From: Mobilicoccus caccae
GTDB taxonomy: Bacteria > Actinomycetota > Actinomycetes > Actinomycetales > Dermatophilaceae
Direction of reading: 5' to 3'
DNA: 64,000 nt
Assembly (NCBI RefSeq): GCF_030161635.1
Contig: NZ_BSUO01000001.1
Location: 4,011,199-4,075,198 of the forward strand
Shown: positions 63,415-64,000 of the stretch, piece by piece
Numbering within the stretch: the first letter of the stretch is position 1
How the letters are laid out: each line of letters begins with the position of its first letter
Notes under the pieces: generated by a model
Seen by the model: the letters and a program-made list of their open reading frames with translations, nothing else
Told to the model about the DNA's origin: nothing
Databases searched by the model: none
Translations under genes and position numbers: made by a program

Positions 63415-63437
63415 GGGGACGAACCCGGTTCGTCCCC
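63415..63437 (+). promoter_or_regulatory. leader hairpin before the LysM gene
   Basis: GGGGACGAAC-CCG-GTTCGTCCCC, a perfect 10-bp stem ending 14 bases before the ATG and 3 before the GGAAGG ribosome-binding site. It lies in the 318-base gap after the previous gene, which otherwise holds only GC-rich sequence and a possible inverted repeat GCGGTCCTACCGGACCGC around 63398-63414. A translation-control leader is possible. Confidence 0.5.
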
Positions 63438-63451
63438 GATGGAAGGCCACC

Positions 63452-64000
63452 ATGTTCGCTGCACTACCCCCTGCCCCTCCCGCTGCCGTCGTCGTGACCG
63501 CTCCGAGCGTCGCGGCGAGCGATTCCCACCGCGTCCGTCCGGGCGACACGGTCGGTGGCGTGGCCCTGCGCTACGGCGTCACCCGTGGTGAGCTGCGGGC
63601 CGCCAACGACATCGGCGCCGACAACCTCATCCGCATCGGTGAGCGTCTGACGATCCCGACCAAGGGTGCGTCCTCGACGCAGTCCACGAGTTCGGCTGCT
63701 GCCCGGCAGAACTCGACGGGTGCCGCCGCACGGTCCGGCCCGGTCCGCGCCGGTGCGTCGATGTCGCTCGGTGCCGAGCGCCTCGCCGCGCGTGACGCGG
63801 TCGCCGCCGCGGCCCGCGAACACGGCATCGACGTCGACCTCGCTCTGGCGATCGCCTGGCAGGAGTCGCGCTGGCGCCCGGACGCCGTCTCCCACGCGGG
63901 GGCGCGCGGTGTCATGCAGTGCATGCCGGTCACCGGCCGCTGGATGTCGGAGAAGCTGGGCCGTCAGCTCGACCTCGACGACGTACGGGACAACGCGACC
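63452..64000 (+). CDS. LysM plus lytic-transglycosylase-like secreted protein, 3' end outside window
   Basis: 183 codons, open to the window end. A short, weakly charged hydrophobic start (FAALPPAPPAAVVVTAPSVA) may be a truncated signal peptide or have lost bases. A LysM domain follows (HRVRPGDTVGGVALRYGVTR ... RIGERLTIP, about 27-70), then a Ser/Ala linker and an SLT domain (AREHGIDVDLALAIAWQESRWRP, catalytic Glu in QESRW, then GARGVMQCMPVTG). LysM binds peptidoglycan; the SLT part cleaves its glycan strands. Such genes are often growth or resuscitation enzymes in actinobacteria. Confidence 0.82.
   Translation, partial: MFAALPPAPPAAVVVTAPSVAASDSHRVRPGDTVGGVALRYGVTRGELRAANDIGADNLIRIGERLTIPTKGASSTQSTSSAAARQNSTGAAARSGPVRAGASMSLGAERLAARDAVAAAAREHGIDVDLALAIAWQESRWRPDAVSHAGARGVMQCMPVTGRWMSEKLGRQLDLDDVRDNAT

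Noticed and set aside
63134..63451. Possible c-di-AMP (ydaO-type) riboswitch before the LysM gene
   Set aside because: Context fits, but the conserved GGGGAACC/GGGUGAAUCC-type core could not be found; only a simple hairpin is supported.

Overview
High-GC, densely coded bacterial DNA, almost certainly from an actinomycete. The signs are a mycothiol-dependent isomerase-family gene, a TipA-type MerR regulator with its operator, an ECF41 sigma factor, LigB-type ligase, GTG starts and leaderless-looking genes. Micrococcales/Dermatophilaceae is a guess. No rRNA, tRNA or CRISPR array was seen.

Layout. 1-6865 is an accessory edge. It holds a partial IS3 element, a small stress/metabolism group (NIPSNAP, DinB-like isomerase with divergent MarR, SUMF1-like protein), an IS3 element inserted inside another IS3 element, and a truncated IS110 element. 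6.9-12.4 kb holds two hypothetical proteins, an SDR, glucose-6-phosphate dehydrogenase and UDP-GlcNAc 2-epimerase. 12.6-19.5 kb holds a BCCT transporter with an in-frame amber codon, large-subunit catalase, an FAD oxidoreductase and an SRPBCC protein. 19.7-30.5 kb holds a metallophore/B12-type ABC importer behind a Fur/Zur-like box, a GH13-LLM oxidoreductase pair, a sugar porter, and an EamA/LysR pair. 30.5-34 kb is an envelope locus on the minus strand: exosortase-like protein, family 2 glycosyltransferase, an LPFAG-tailed miniprotein and a secreted anchored protein. 34-46 kb holds LigB, TipA-like regulator, SelO, two tandem AGCS symporters, a hydrolase, an Lrp/PLP-enzyme pair and a heparinase-like enzyme. 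46-55 kb holds an S10 peptidase, a DUF559 protein, a family A DNA polymerase, a WYL/RidA pair and an ECF41 gene split by a complete IS110. 55-64 kb holds a PLP enzyme, MOSC protein, MMPL transporter, CPBP protease, saccharopine-dehydrogenase-like protein and the start of a LysM/transglycosylase gene.

The main new material is non-coding. One family of ~106-bp elements with ~20-24-bp inverted terminal arms occurs five times, always between genes. A second family of exactly 75-bp imperfect palindromes occurs three times at gene 3' ends. A conserved ~82-bp module occurs in two divergent promoter regions, each next to a cell-envelope gene. Two copies of the first family bracket the DUF559 gene. 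The exosortase-like locus is the best candidate for an under-described protein system.

Quality warning. At least ten single-base losses, most of them in short G/C runs or GGCC contexts, break eight otherwise intact genes (wecB, katE twice, FAD oxidoreductase, fecD, GH13 twice, EamA, anchored protein, S10 peptidase). Restoring one base at each site gives a full-length product and an integral codon count. Assembly error is more likely than mass pseudogenisation. The amber codon in the BCCT gene, the opal codon in the left IS3 and the IS110-split sigma gene are different in kind and look real.
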